Positions 7,733-17,304 of a stretch of 64,000 nt of DNA are shown here, one piece after another. The notes beneath the pieces were generated by a model, which did no database searches, was not told the DNA's origin, and saw only the letters and a program-made list of their open reading frames with translations. The first letter of the stretch is position 1. The number at the start of each line of letters is the position of its first letter. The position numbers and the translations under genes were made by a program. The DNA is from Myceligenerans pegani (GTDB lineage: Bacteria; Actinomycetota; Actinomycetes; Actinomycetales; Cellulomonadaceae), in the NCBI RefSeq assembly GCF_014892515.1, contig NZ_JADBGR010000056.1:26764-90763 (forward strand), in the 5' to 3' direction.

Positions 7733-8503
7733 TCAGAAGACGGTTCGCTTGACGGGGATGCTGCGCAGGAGGAGGTGCAGGGCGAGGCATGTCGCCGCGG
7801 CCGCCACCACCACGACGAGGAGGCCGGCCAGTGCCGGCAGCGGCCCGCTCAACCCGAGCACCTGTTGGGCCAGGGCGGTGGCGGGCCCCGCGTACAGGGC
7901 GATGTCGGCGACGACGGCGGGAATCCCGAGGCTGAGGCAGACGACCAGGCCCAGCCACGGTCCGAACCGAACGAACCCGGCGCTCACGGCGGCGCCGAGC
8001 AGGAAGTAGGTGAAGGCCACCAGGCCCTCGCCCACGGCGTTCACGGCGAATCCGACGGCTCCGGTGCTCTCGTCGAGCCCGAGGCTGCGATGCCAGTCCA
8101 GGTCGAGCAGCCGCCAGACACCCTGCTCGGCCGCGTACAGGCACGCGATGACGAGACCGAACGACGCGCCCGCGAGTCCCGCGCCGCGCACCACCCCGCG
8201 GAACAGGGCGCGCCGGGTCCCCCCGGCCGCCAGGTGCGGGCGGATCATGGCGAGAGGCACGATCACTCCCAGCGAGAAGGCGAACCAGCGGGCGCTGCCG
8301 ACAACATACTGGACGGTGCTGCCGTCCAGGGCGTCGAACCGCTGCTGGATCAGCGCGATGATCGCGGCGGCCAGCACGATGATCGGCCAGTACCAGGCGC
8401 CGACACCGACCAGCACGCCCCCGATGTGCTTGGCCACGGTGCGGACCGCGCTCCGGTCGGCCGCGGCGCGACGCGCGTCCAGGGTCTGTGCGAGGGTGCT
8501 CAT
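7733..8503 (-). CDS. Multi-pass membrane subunit of a YtrB-like ABC system
   Basis: The 256-residue protein has an N-terminal hydrophilic stretch of about 30 residues and then six hydrophobic segments (for example WYWPIIVLAAAIIALI and the final LAGLLVVVVAAAATCLALHLLL). It has no ATP-binding motif. Its ATG overlaps the end of the upstream ATPase gene by 4 bp (8500-8503). In Bacillus ytr-type operons a GntR regulator, an ATPase and such a membrane protein are made together in response to cell-wall stress or antibiotics; a similar role is inferred here. Confidence 0.75.
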   Translation of the reverse strand: MSTLAQTLDARRAAADRSAVRTVAKHIGGVLVGVGAWYWPIIVLAAAIIALIQQRFDALDGSTVQYVVGSARWFAFSLGVIVPLAMIRPHLAAGGTRRALFRGVVRGAGLAGASFGLVIACLYAAEQGVWRLLDLDWHRSLGLDESTGAVGFAVNAVGEGLVAFTYFLLGAAVSAGFVRFGPWLGLVVCLSLGIPAVVADIALYAGPATALAQQVLGLSGPLPALAGLLVVVVAAAATCLALHLLLRSIPVKRTVF

Positions 8504-9504
8504 CGGTGGCTCTCCTTCCCGGCCAGTGGTCTCCCGGCCGTCGTTCCTCCGTCGCCCGTGCCCTCGCGGGAACTCCGCGTCAGGTGGATGAGGAGGCCTT
8601 CCAGTCCCTCGTGACCGATCGTCACTCCGGCGGCTGCCGCGGCGCGGGCGTCGTCGTCGGACAACGGGCCGTGCACCGTGACGCGCGTGGTGGGGCCGAG
8701 GTGCTGCCGGTGCAGCACGTCGCGCCCCGCGGCGAGGTGGTCGACGGCGGCCGTGGGGCCGGTCAGGGAGGTGACGCGGGTGCGGAGGTCGTCGGCGGGT
8801 TCGGCGAGCACCACGCGCCCGCGGTCGAGCAGCACGACGTTCTCGAAGAGCCGCTCCGTCTCCTCCACGAGGTGGCTGGACATGACGATCGTGCGCGGGT
8901 GCTCGGCGTAGTCGGCCAGCAGCGCGTCGTAGAACGCGAACCGCGTCGGGGCGTCCATGCCGAGGTAGACCTCGTCGAAGACGGTCAGCGGTGCGCGCGC
9001 GGCGAGACCGAGGGTGGCTGCCAGGGCCGACCGCTTGCCCCGGGACAACACCGACGCCTTCTTCCGCAGCGGCACCTCGAAGAGGTCGAGCAGTTCGCGC
9101 GCGTACTCCGGGTCCCAGTCGGGCCGCAGGTCCGCGTAGTAGGAGAACGTGGCCTCGACCTTCTCGTCCTGCAGCACGTCGCCGCCCTCCTGGACGACGA
9201 GCACCGCCGACGTCAGGGCGGCGTCCTCCCACGGGTCGCGCAGGTCGCCGTCGGGTCCCACGAGGACGGCGCCGCGCGTCGGGCGGCGGAAGGCCGCGAG
9301 CAGGCTCAGCATCGTGGACTTGCCGGCACCGTTGCGGCCCAGCAGGCCGGTGATCTGACCGGCGGGGAACTCGCAGGTGATGTTCTCGAGGGCCACGCTG
9401 CCGGAGACGCGGCGCGCGACCCCGTTCTCCCCCATCTCCCAGGAGCGAGGAAAGGTGACCTCGACGTCGTCGAATCGCGCGGTGAACGGAGGAAGCGGGT
9501 TCAT
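8500..9504 (-). CDS. ABC transporter ATP-binding protein (YtrB/E-like)
   Basis: The 334-residue ATPase has Walker A GRNGAGKS (56-63), a degenerate signature LSRGKRSAL in place of LSGGQ, Walker B LTVFDEVYLGMD and switch His in MSSHLVEE. Degenerate signatures like this are common in YtrB-type subunits. The start MNPLPP has GGAGGAG 7 nt upstream, and the ATG overlaps the GntR stop by 4 bp (9501-9504), a sign of tight coupling. It works with the membrane protein that follows. Confidence 0.88.
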   Translation of the reverse strand: MNPLPPFTARFDDVEVTFPRSWEMGENGVARRVSGSVALENITCEFPAGQITGLLGRNGAGKSTMLSLLAAFRRPTRGAVLVGPDGDLRDPWEDAALTSAVLVVQEGGDVLQDEKVEATFSYYADLRPDWDPEYARELLDLFEVPLRKKASVLSRGKRSALAATLGLAARAPLTVFDEVYLGMDAPTRFAFYDALLADYAEHPRTIVMSSHLVEETERLFENVVLLDRGRVVLAEPADDLRTRVTSLTGPTAAVDHLAAGRDVLHRQHLGPTTRVTVHGPLSDDDARAAAAAGVTIGHEGLEGLLIHLTRSSREGTGDGGTTAGRPLAGKESHR

Positions 9505-9893
9505 GAGGTCTCCTCCCACGCCGCGGACGATCCGCCGGCGGGCCTGTGGCCGCGAACGTAGGCCACGATGTCGTCGGCGGAGATGTCGAGGAGTGCCGCC
9601 TGTGCGAGGGCCGGTGCCAGAACCTCGTCGAAGTACCGTGCGCGGTGCTCCGCCTGGAGCCGGTCCCGGGCGCCGGGCGCGACGAACATCCCCAGCCCTC
9701 GGCGCTTGTACAGCACCTTCTCCTCGACGAGCTGGCCGAACGCCTTCTGCGCGGTAGCCGGGTTGATGCGAAACGTCGTGGCGAACTGTGTGGTGGACAT
9801 GACCTGGTCCTCCTCCTGGAGCTCACCGGAGAGCACCTGCGCGCGGATCATCTGCGCGATCTGGAGGTAGATCGGCTCCGGACCGTCGAACAC
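9501..9893 (-). CDS. GntR family regulator, YtrA subfamily
   Basis: The 130-residue regulator has the short YtrA layout: a winged helix (PIYLQIAQMIRAQVLSGEL, then TTQFATTFRINPATAQKAF as the recognition region and RRGLGMFV as the wing) followed by only about 50 residues. That is too few for an effector domain of the FadR or HutC type. GAGGAGG precedes the GTG start. It is the first gene of the operon with two ABC systems, and a 10-bp-arm palindrome lies directly upstream over the promoter. Autorepression relieved by a ligand or envelope stress is the likely scheme. Confidence 0.88.
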   Translation of the reverse strand: MFDGPEPIYLQIAQMIRAQVLSGELQEEDQVMSTTQFATTFRINPATAQKAFGQLVEEKVLYKRRGLGMFVAPGARDRLQAEHRARYFDEVLAPALAQAALLDISADDIVAYVRGHRPAGGSSAAWEETS

Positions 9894-9924
9894 GGGCTGC
9901 CCTCCTCTCAGGTTAGTCGGTTCA

Positions 9925-9952
9925 GTGGTCCATTACATGAGCAATGAACCAC
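9925..9952. promoter_or_regulatory. Candidate GntR (YtrA-type) operator
   Basis: Arms GTGGTCCATT (9925-9934) and AATGAACCAC (9943-9952) form a palindrome with 9 of 10 pairs and an 8-nt centre. On the minus strand the centre reads ATGTAAT, which could be the -10 of the operon, so binding would block transcription. A second overlapping inverted pair, GGTTCA (9919-9924)/TGAACC (9945-9950), is also present. Confidence 0.6.
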
Positions 9953-9985
9953 AGTCAGGGCCGTGCGCGCAACCCGGACAAGAAA

Positions 9986-10027
9986 CGCCGGGGCGGCAGG
10001 TCCCGTGTGGAACCTGCCGCCCCGGCG
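9986..10027 (-). terminator. Rho-independent terminator of lysC-asd
   Basis: A perfect 16-bp GC-rich stem (9986-10001 with 10012-10027) has a 10-nt loop. On the minus strand it is followed by TTTCTTGT, giving a standard intrinsic terminator 31 nt after the asd stop. Confidence 0.85.
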
Positions 10028-10058
10028 TCGGGTGGGACGGGCCGGGAAGCCGACCGGT

Positions 10059-12480
<2,422 letters not shown>

Positions 12481-12592
12481 GTGCCTGCTTCCTGTTGCCG
12501 GCCTCCGTCTCTTTCAACGGCCCGCCGGGATCGGTCTGCTTGCTCGCCAAGGCTACGACGGGTGTCGGACACGACTCCAGGACGTCCACCCT

Positions 12593-13384
12593 TCAGGACA
12601 CCCAATCCTCGGCCACGTCCCAGCCAAGCCGGAGTATCAGGATCGCAACGACAAGCACGAAGACGACGCGCACGAACCGCGACCCCCGCGCCACCGCCAT
12701 CCGCGCCCCGAGGTACGCGCCCACGAGGTTCGCCGCGCCGAGGCCGAGGCCGAGCGTCCAGAGCACGTGCCCCGCGGGCACGAAGAAGATCAACGCGCCG
12801 AGGTTCGTCGCGAAGTTCACGATCTTCGCGATGGCCGACGCCGGCAGGAACGCGTACCCGAGCACACTCACGAGCGCGATCACGAGGAACGTCCCGGTGC
12901 CGGGCCCCAGCAGGCCGTCGTAGCCGCCGATGAGCAGACCCATCGCCGCCGCGATCCGGCGGTGACCGTTGCCCACCCAGCGCAGGTCGTCGTACTCGCC
13001 GAGCCTCGGCCGTGCGAGCGTGAACACGAGCACTCCCGCGAGCACGAGCAGGATCACGGGCTTGAACAGGTCCGCCGGGATGAGCGCCGCGAGGGCCGCC
13101 CCGCCGACCGCCCCGGCGAGCGCGGTGACCGCCATCGGGCCGGCGGTACGCAGATCCGGCCCCACGCGCCGGTAGTACGTGATCGACGACGTCGCCGTGC
13201 CCAGGATGCTGCCGAGCTTGTTCGTCGCGAGCGCCTGGACCGGGGTGATCCCGGGGACAAGGAGCAGGGCCGGGAGCTGGATCAGGCCTCCCCCGCCGAC
13301 GACGGCGTCCACCCAGCCGGCAGCGAGCGCGGCGAACAGGAGCAGAGCGATGGTGAGGAGATCGAGCTCGGGCACGCTGCGCAT
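12593..13384 (-). CDS. TSUP (TauE/SafE) family permease
   Basis: The 263-residue membrane protein has about eight helices, with the family's duplicated motif visible as WVDAVVGGGGLIQLPALLL near the N-terminus and LIGGYDGLLGPGTGTFLVI in the second half. TSUP proteins move sulfite, sulfoacetate or other sulfur anions across the membrane; the substrate here is unknown. A GTG three codons downstream (13375), 7 nt after GAGAAT, could be the true leaderless start. The gene lies upstream of lysC on the same strand, divergent from recR, with a tandem repeat array in the shared gap. Confidence 0.87.
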   Translation of the reverse strand: MRSVPELDLLTIALLLFAALAAGWVDAVVGGGGLIQLPALLLVPGITPVQALATNKLGSILGTATSSITYYRRVGPDLRTAGPMAVTALAGAVGGAALAALIPADLFKPVILLVLAGVLVFTLARPRLGEYDDLRWVGNGHRRIAAAMGLLIGGYDGLLGPGTGTFLVIALVSVLGYAFLPASAIAKIVNFATNLGALIFFVPAGHVLWTLGLGLGAANLVGAYLGARMAVARGSRFVRVVFVLVVAILILRLGWDVAEDWVS

Positions 13385-13428
13385 TCTCTCCCGGCGCCGG
13401 GCGGGCGGGCGCGGGTGTCCGGCGGCCG

Positions 13429-13540
13429 GGTCATGGCGGGGTGAATCGGCCGTGGCGCGGTGACGCGGTCGTGCGCGGCGCGGCGGTCGTGGCGTGGCGA
13501 CACGGTCGTGCGCGTTGACACCGTCGTAGCGGGGCGACGC
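13429..13540. repeat. Tandem array of six 18-19 bp imperfect repeats
   Basis: Units start at 13429, 13448, 13467, 13485, 13504 and 13522 and are 18 or 19 bp long, with the general form GGTCGTGGCGNGGTGACNC. They fill the gap between the divergent TSUP and recR promoters with no spacers. They could be a minisatellite or an iterated protein-binding region. Confidence 0.75.
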
Positions 13541-13605
13541 CAGGCCGCCTGACCACGCCGCGTTCGCCGTCGTCGATGTCGGAGTGCCCGCGTAGGCTGT
13601 CCCGC

Positions 13606-14205
13606 GTGTACGAAGGCGCGGTCCAGGACCTGATCGACGAGCTCGGGCGACTTCCCGGCGTCGGCCCCAAGAGCGCGCAGCGCATCGCGTTCCATCTGCT
13701 CGCGGCGGACGATCACGAGGTGAAACGGCTGGTGGACGCGCTCGTGGAGGTGAAACGGCGGGTGCGGTTCTGCGAGCTGTGCGGCAACGTCGCCGAGGCC
13801 GAGCGCTGCCGCATCTGCGCGGACCCGCGCCGCAGCGACGACGTCATCTGCGTGGTGGAGGAGCCCAAGGACGTCGTCGCGATCGAGCGCACCCGTGAGT
13901 TCCGTGGCCGCTATCACGTGCTCGGCGGAGCGATCAATCCGATCGAGAACGTCGGCCCGGACGATCTGCGGATCAAGGAGCTCATGTCCCGGCTGGCGGA
14001 CGGCACGGTCCAGGAGGTCATCATCGCCACCGACCCCAACGTCGAGGGCGAGGCAACGGCGACCTATCTTTCCCGATTGATCGGTTCGCTGGAAATCACC
14101 GTCTCGAGGCTGGCGTCCGGACTGCCCGTCGGGGGAGACTTGGAGTACGCCGACGAGGTGACCCTCGGGCGGGCATTCGAAGGCCGGCGGATCGTCGGCA
14201 GCTGA
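13606..14205 (+). CDS. recR: Recombination mediator protein RecR
   Basis: The 199-residue protein works with RecF and RecO to load RecA on gapped DNA. It has the helix-hairpin-helix [20 protein letters not shown], the zinc site with CELC and CRIC, and the Toprim core starting ICVVEEPKD. The GTG at 13606 lies 7 nt after a TAGGCT -10 (13593-13598), giving the usual start VYEGAVQDL and a leaderless mRNA. A DUF5063 gene follows, as in many actinobacteria. The usual companion YbaB gene is not here. Confidence 0.95.
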   Translation: MYEGAVQDLIDELGRLPGVGPKSAQRIAFHLLAADDHEVKRLVDALVEVKRRVRFCELCGNVAEAERCRICADPRRSDDVICVVEEPKDVVAIERTREFRGRYHVLGGAINPIENVGPDDLRIKELMSRLADGTVQEVIIATDPNVEGEATATYLSRLIGSLEITVSRLASGLPVGGDLEYADEVTLGRAFEGRRIVGS

Positions 14206-14222
14206 TCACAGGGGTGACAACC

Positions 14223-14792
14223 ATGAGCGAGATCGCCGCGGACTCCGACCTCCGCGAAGTTGCCGACCAGGCATCCGCCCAGGCCAGAACATTTCTGTCG
14301 ACGATGACGAAGATCGCGTCCGGATCGATGCCGGGCGCCGAGCTCTCGCTCCTGGTGCTGGCCACCAGCGACCTCCTCGCCGTCGGCGCGCGGCTCGCCG
14401 CGATCGTCGACGTCGTCCCGGCCGAGCGGTTCGAGCCCGACGCCGGCCCCGAGACGGACATGGATCCGCTGCGCGACGCGCTGTCGCGGCTCCTCGACGG
14501 GTTCGACGACTACCTCGAGGTCTCCGACCCGATGCTCGGTGAGGAGGTCGGGCCGGCCACGCTCTCCGGTGATCTGGCGTGCGTGGCGGAGGCCGTGGCC
14601 AAGGGCCTGCAGCACTACGACGCCGGGCACGAGCTCGAGGCGCTGTGGTGGTGGCAGTTCAGCTACTTCTCCGTGTGGGGTGAACGCGCGGCGTCCGCGC
14701 TGCGCGTGCTGCAGTCGGTGCTGGCACACCTCCGCCTCGACGTCGACGACGACGTCGCCGCCGAGGCGGAGTACGACGCGCTGCACGCCTGA
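14223..14792 (+). CDS. DUF5063 domain protein downstream of recR
   Basis: The 189-residue acidic, soluble protein is mostly helical, with a WWWQFSYFSVWGERAASALR segment typical of this domain. No catalytic motif is visible. DUF5063 genes commonly follow recR in actinobacteria, which suggests a linked but unknown role. An AGGGGTGA site 4-9 nt upstream supports the ATG at 14223. It starts 17 nt after recR and should be in the same transcript. Confidence 0.85.
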   Translation: MSEIAADSDLREVADQASAQARTFLSTMTKIASGSMPGAELSLLVLATSDLLAVGARLAAIVDVVPAERFEPDAGPETDMDPLRDALSRLLDGFDDYLEVSDPMLGEEVGPATLSGDLACVAEAVAKGLQHYDAGHELEALWWWQFSYFSVWGERAASALRVLQSVLAHLRLDVDDDVAAEAEYDALHA

Positions 14793-14851
14793 ACCGGAGG
14801 CCGCGGAGATCGGCCGCAGCGATGACCAGGGCCGCCGCGGGGCGCCCGGTC

Positions 14852-14923
14852 GCGGTGACCGAGCCGGCCGCCGCCGCGGTGACCGGACCATCCGCCGTCG
14901 CGGTGACCGGACCGACCGCCAAG
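14852..14923. repeat. Three exact-period 24-bp tandem repeats
   Basis: Units at 14852, 14876 and 14900 each begin GCGGTGACCG and then diverge. The period is exactly 24 nt. In one plus-strand frame they read as AVTEPAAA, AVTGPSAV and AVTGPTAK. They lie between the converging DUF5063 and ABC permease genes (gap 14793-14969). Confidence 0.7.
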
Positions 14924-14969
14924 GAACCAGCCGCCGGAGAGCTGGCCGCTGACCGGCAGGACCGGCCGC

Positions 14970-16124
14970 TCAGGCCACGCGGGTGCCCTTCGGCAGGACA
15001 CCGGTCGGGATCCGCAGCCGGCGTACGGCGACGGCGACGCCCGCGCCCCCGAGCAGCAGGTCGAATCCGAGACCCCACGGCCACGCCATCCGGTCGGTGA
15101 CCTCGGTCTCCTCGACGGGCGCGTCCGGGTCGGGCCCGTCGTACCCGGTCCAGCACTCGTTTCGCTCCGTGCTCTCGTCCGTCATCGCGTACCGCACGCC
15201 GTACTGCAGCATGGCGAGCAGGTTCATGTCGTCCATCTCGTCGATGTCCGCGGTCAGCGGCTGCGCGTCGGCCACGAGGACGAACGGATTTGGCGCGAGC
15301 ATCCACCAGGTGCGCTCGTGATGCCAGACCGGGATCGTGTGCGTCTGCCACTCGCATCCCTCGGCGAAACCCGTCTCGCTGTCGTAGGACGTCTCCGCCC
15401 AGACGCGCACCTGGTCGTCCGTGGTGGTCAGCGGCGCCAGCAGCCCGAACAGGATCGGCAGCACGGCCGTGATGGTCCCGATCGTCAGGTAGGTGAGCAC
15501 CGCGGCCGCGGACGGCTTGGTGACGATCGCCGAGAAGCCGAGCCCGATCGCGCATACGACGCCGAGCACCACGGCCAGCATGAACAGCGTGCCCACGAGA
15601 GCGAGTGCGGTGATTCCGCCGGCGAGCAGCGCCCACAGGATGAACGGCACGCTCGCCACGAGGAACGCGAGCGCCGCGAGCCAGGACGCGGCGAGCTTGC
15701 CGAGCACGATCTCCGCCGGGCTGAGCATCGTGACCTGCAGCGTCGCGAGGGTGCCCGCGTTTCGGTCGCCGTTGATCGCTCCGGACGAGAGCGTGGGGGC
15801 GACGAGCAGTCCGAGGAACAGCACGAAGAACACCACGATGCTGTAGATCATCCCGCCGAGGGGCTCGCCCGTTCCGGTGTAGTACGAGTCCCGCGCCTCG
15901 ACGGTGAGCGCCCACGTGGTGAGCCCGGTGATCACGCCGACCACCACCACCCACAGCACGAGCGCCAGCTTCCACCGTGTCGACCGCACGCGCTGGCGCA
16001 GCTCCAGTCGCGTGACGGTGCGCAACCCGTGCCAGGAGAGGGACCAGGTCCCACGCTCGGCTCCGGCGGCCGCCGTCGTCCCCGTCGGCGCGGGCGCGCC
16101 CGCCTCCGTCGTCGTCCCGGTCAT
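14970..16124 (-). CDS. ABC transporter permease with large extracellular loop
   Basis: The 384-residue protein has a proline/threonine-rich N-terminus, a cytoplasmic RLELRQRVRSTRWK stretch and about seven hydrophobic segments of ABC-2 type. Between the last two helices is a roughly 120-residue hydrophilic loop carrying two Cys (in EGCEWQ and NECWTG) that could form a disulphide outside the cell. The ATG overlaps the ATPase stop by 4 bp (16121-16124). The substrate is unknown. Confidence 0.85.
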   Translation of the reverse strand: MTGTTTEAGAPAPTGTTAAAGAERGTWSLSWHGLRTVTRLELRQRVRSTRWKLALVLWVVVVGVITGLTTWALTVEARDSYYTGTGEPLGGMIYSIVVFFVLFLGLLVAPTLSSGAINGDRNAGTLATLQVTMLSPAEIVLGKLAASWLAALAFLVASVPFILWALLAGGITALALVGTLFMLAVVLGVVCAIGLGFSAIVTKPSAAAVLTYLTIGTITAVLPILFGLLAPLTTTDDQVRVWAETSYDSETGFAEGCEWQTHTIPVWHHERTWWMLAPNPFVLVADAQPLTADIDEMDDMNLLAMLQYGVRYAMTDESTERNECWTGYDGPDPDAPVEETEVTDRMAWPWGLGFDLLLGGAGVAVAVRRLRIPTGVLPKGTRVA

Positions 16125-17044
16125 CGCCGTTCCTCCTCGAGCGCCAGGTACTTCTGTTCCAGCACGCCACCCGCCGGGGCGAGGCTCACCACGTCGACCC
16201 CGGCACGCACGGCGTCGCCGAGCAGGGCGGACGCCTCGGTCTCGTCGGACAGCGGGACGAGGACGCCCGCACCGTCGTCGGGCTCGACGACGTAGGTGAC
16301 GCCGGCCTGGTCGAGATGCGCCACGAGCACGTCCCGGTCGAGGGCGCTGATGCGCCATTGACGGGTCTCGCCCGCCGACTCGATCGTTTCCGCGGCGACC
16401 GTTCGGCCGCGCGAGATGAAGACGGCGTCGTCGGCCATCTCGTCGAGTTCGGTCAGCACGTGCGAGGAGACGAGGACGGTCTTGCCCGCGGCGGCGAGCC
16501 GCCGCACCAGCACCCGCAGGTCGACGCGGGAACGGGGATCCAGGCCGGATGCCGGCTCGTCGAGCAGGAGCACCTCGGGATCGTGCACGAGGGCGCGCGC
16601 CAGGCCCAGGCGCTGCTTCTGCCCCCGGGAGAGCACGTGGGCGGGCTGGTCGGCGAGCTCGGAGAGATGCACCAGATCGAGAAGCTCGGCCGCGCGCCGT
16701 TCGCCGTCCCCCGCGGGGATCCGGTAGGCGGCGGCGACGGTGGTCAGCACCTCGCGGGCCGTCAAGGAGTCCCAGGTGCCGAACACGTCGGGCATCCAGC
16801 CGGTGCGCGAACGGGCCTGGTAGGTCTGGGTGACCGGATCGAACCCGGCCACGGAGACGGTACCCGCATCGGGGGTGAGCAGCCCGGCGAGCACGAGGAG
16901 AAGTGTCGTCTTGCCGGACCCGTTGGGCCCGATCAACGCCGTCACGCGACCGGGCGCGGCCACGAGGTCGACGTCGGCCACCGCCTGGACGCTCCCGAAG
17001 GACCGCCGCACGCCGTGCGCAGTTACTCCGCTGTCTGGGGACAT
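16121..17044 (-). CDS. ABC transporter ATP-binding protein
   Basis: The 307-residue ATPase has Walker A GPNGSGKT, signature LSRGQKQRL, Walker B VLLLDEPASGLDPRS and switch VLVSSHVLTE, with a short C-terminal extension of about 80 residues. ATG 17044 lies 7 nt after a TAGCGT -10 on the minus strand and is preferred over a longer GTG start at 17074. It is coupled to the permease 14970-16124 by an ATGA overlap. Confidence 0.9.
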   Translation of the reverse strand: MSPDSGVTAHGVRRSFGSVQAVADVDLVAAPGRVTALIGPNGSGKTTLLLVLAGLLTPDAGTVSVAGFDPVTQTYQARSRTGWMPDVFGTWDSLTAREVLTTVAAAYRIPAGDGERRAAELLDLVHLSELADQPAHVLSRGQKQRLGLARALVHDPEVLLLDEPASGLDPRSRVDLRVLVRRLAAAGKTVLVSSHVLTELDEMADDAVFISRGRTVAAETIESAGETRQWRISALDRDVLVAHLDQAGVTYVVEPDDGAGVLVPLSDETEASALLGDAVRAGVDVVSLAPAGGVLEQKYLALEEERR

Positions 17045-17160
17045 GGTGCGAACGCTAGCGGCCACCACCGACACGAGCTACGAAAGTGCTCGTCGGAGGG
17101 CGAACTGTGGCCGAGTCGTGGCCGAGCGTCGGGCTGGGGCCGGCGGCCCGGTCGGGCCAT

Positions 17161-17286
17161 GGGACGAAGGCGTCGGCCGTCGAGCCGCCTGGTCCGGCCA
17201 CGAGACGGACACGTCGGCCCTCGAGCCGCCCGGTTCCGGTCACAGGGCGGACGCCTCGGCATTCGAACCGCCCCGTCGGGCCAGGG
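17161..17286. repeat. Three diverged 41-43 bp tandem repeats
   Basis: Units at about 17161, 17204 and 17246 share cores such as CGTCGGCCGTCGAGCCGCC. In one plus-strand frame each unit encodes a Ser-Ala-x-Glu-Pro-Pro motif. The gap 17045-17304 between the ABC ATPase start and the serine hydrolase stop holds nothing else recognisable. Confidence 0.6.
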
Positions 17287-17304
17287 CCCCGCTCCAGTCG
17301 GCCG

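Noticed and set aside
13429..13540. CRISPR array
   Set aside because: The units are only 18-19 bp and follow each other without unique spacers; no cas gene is near.
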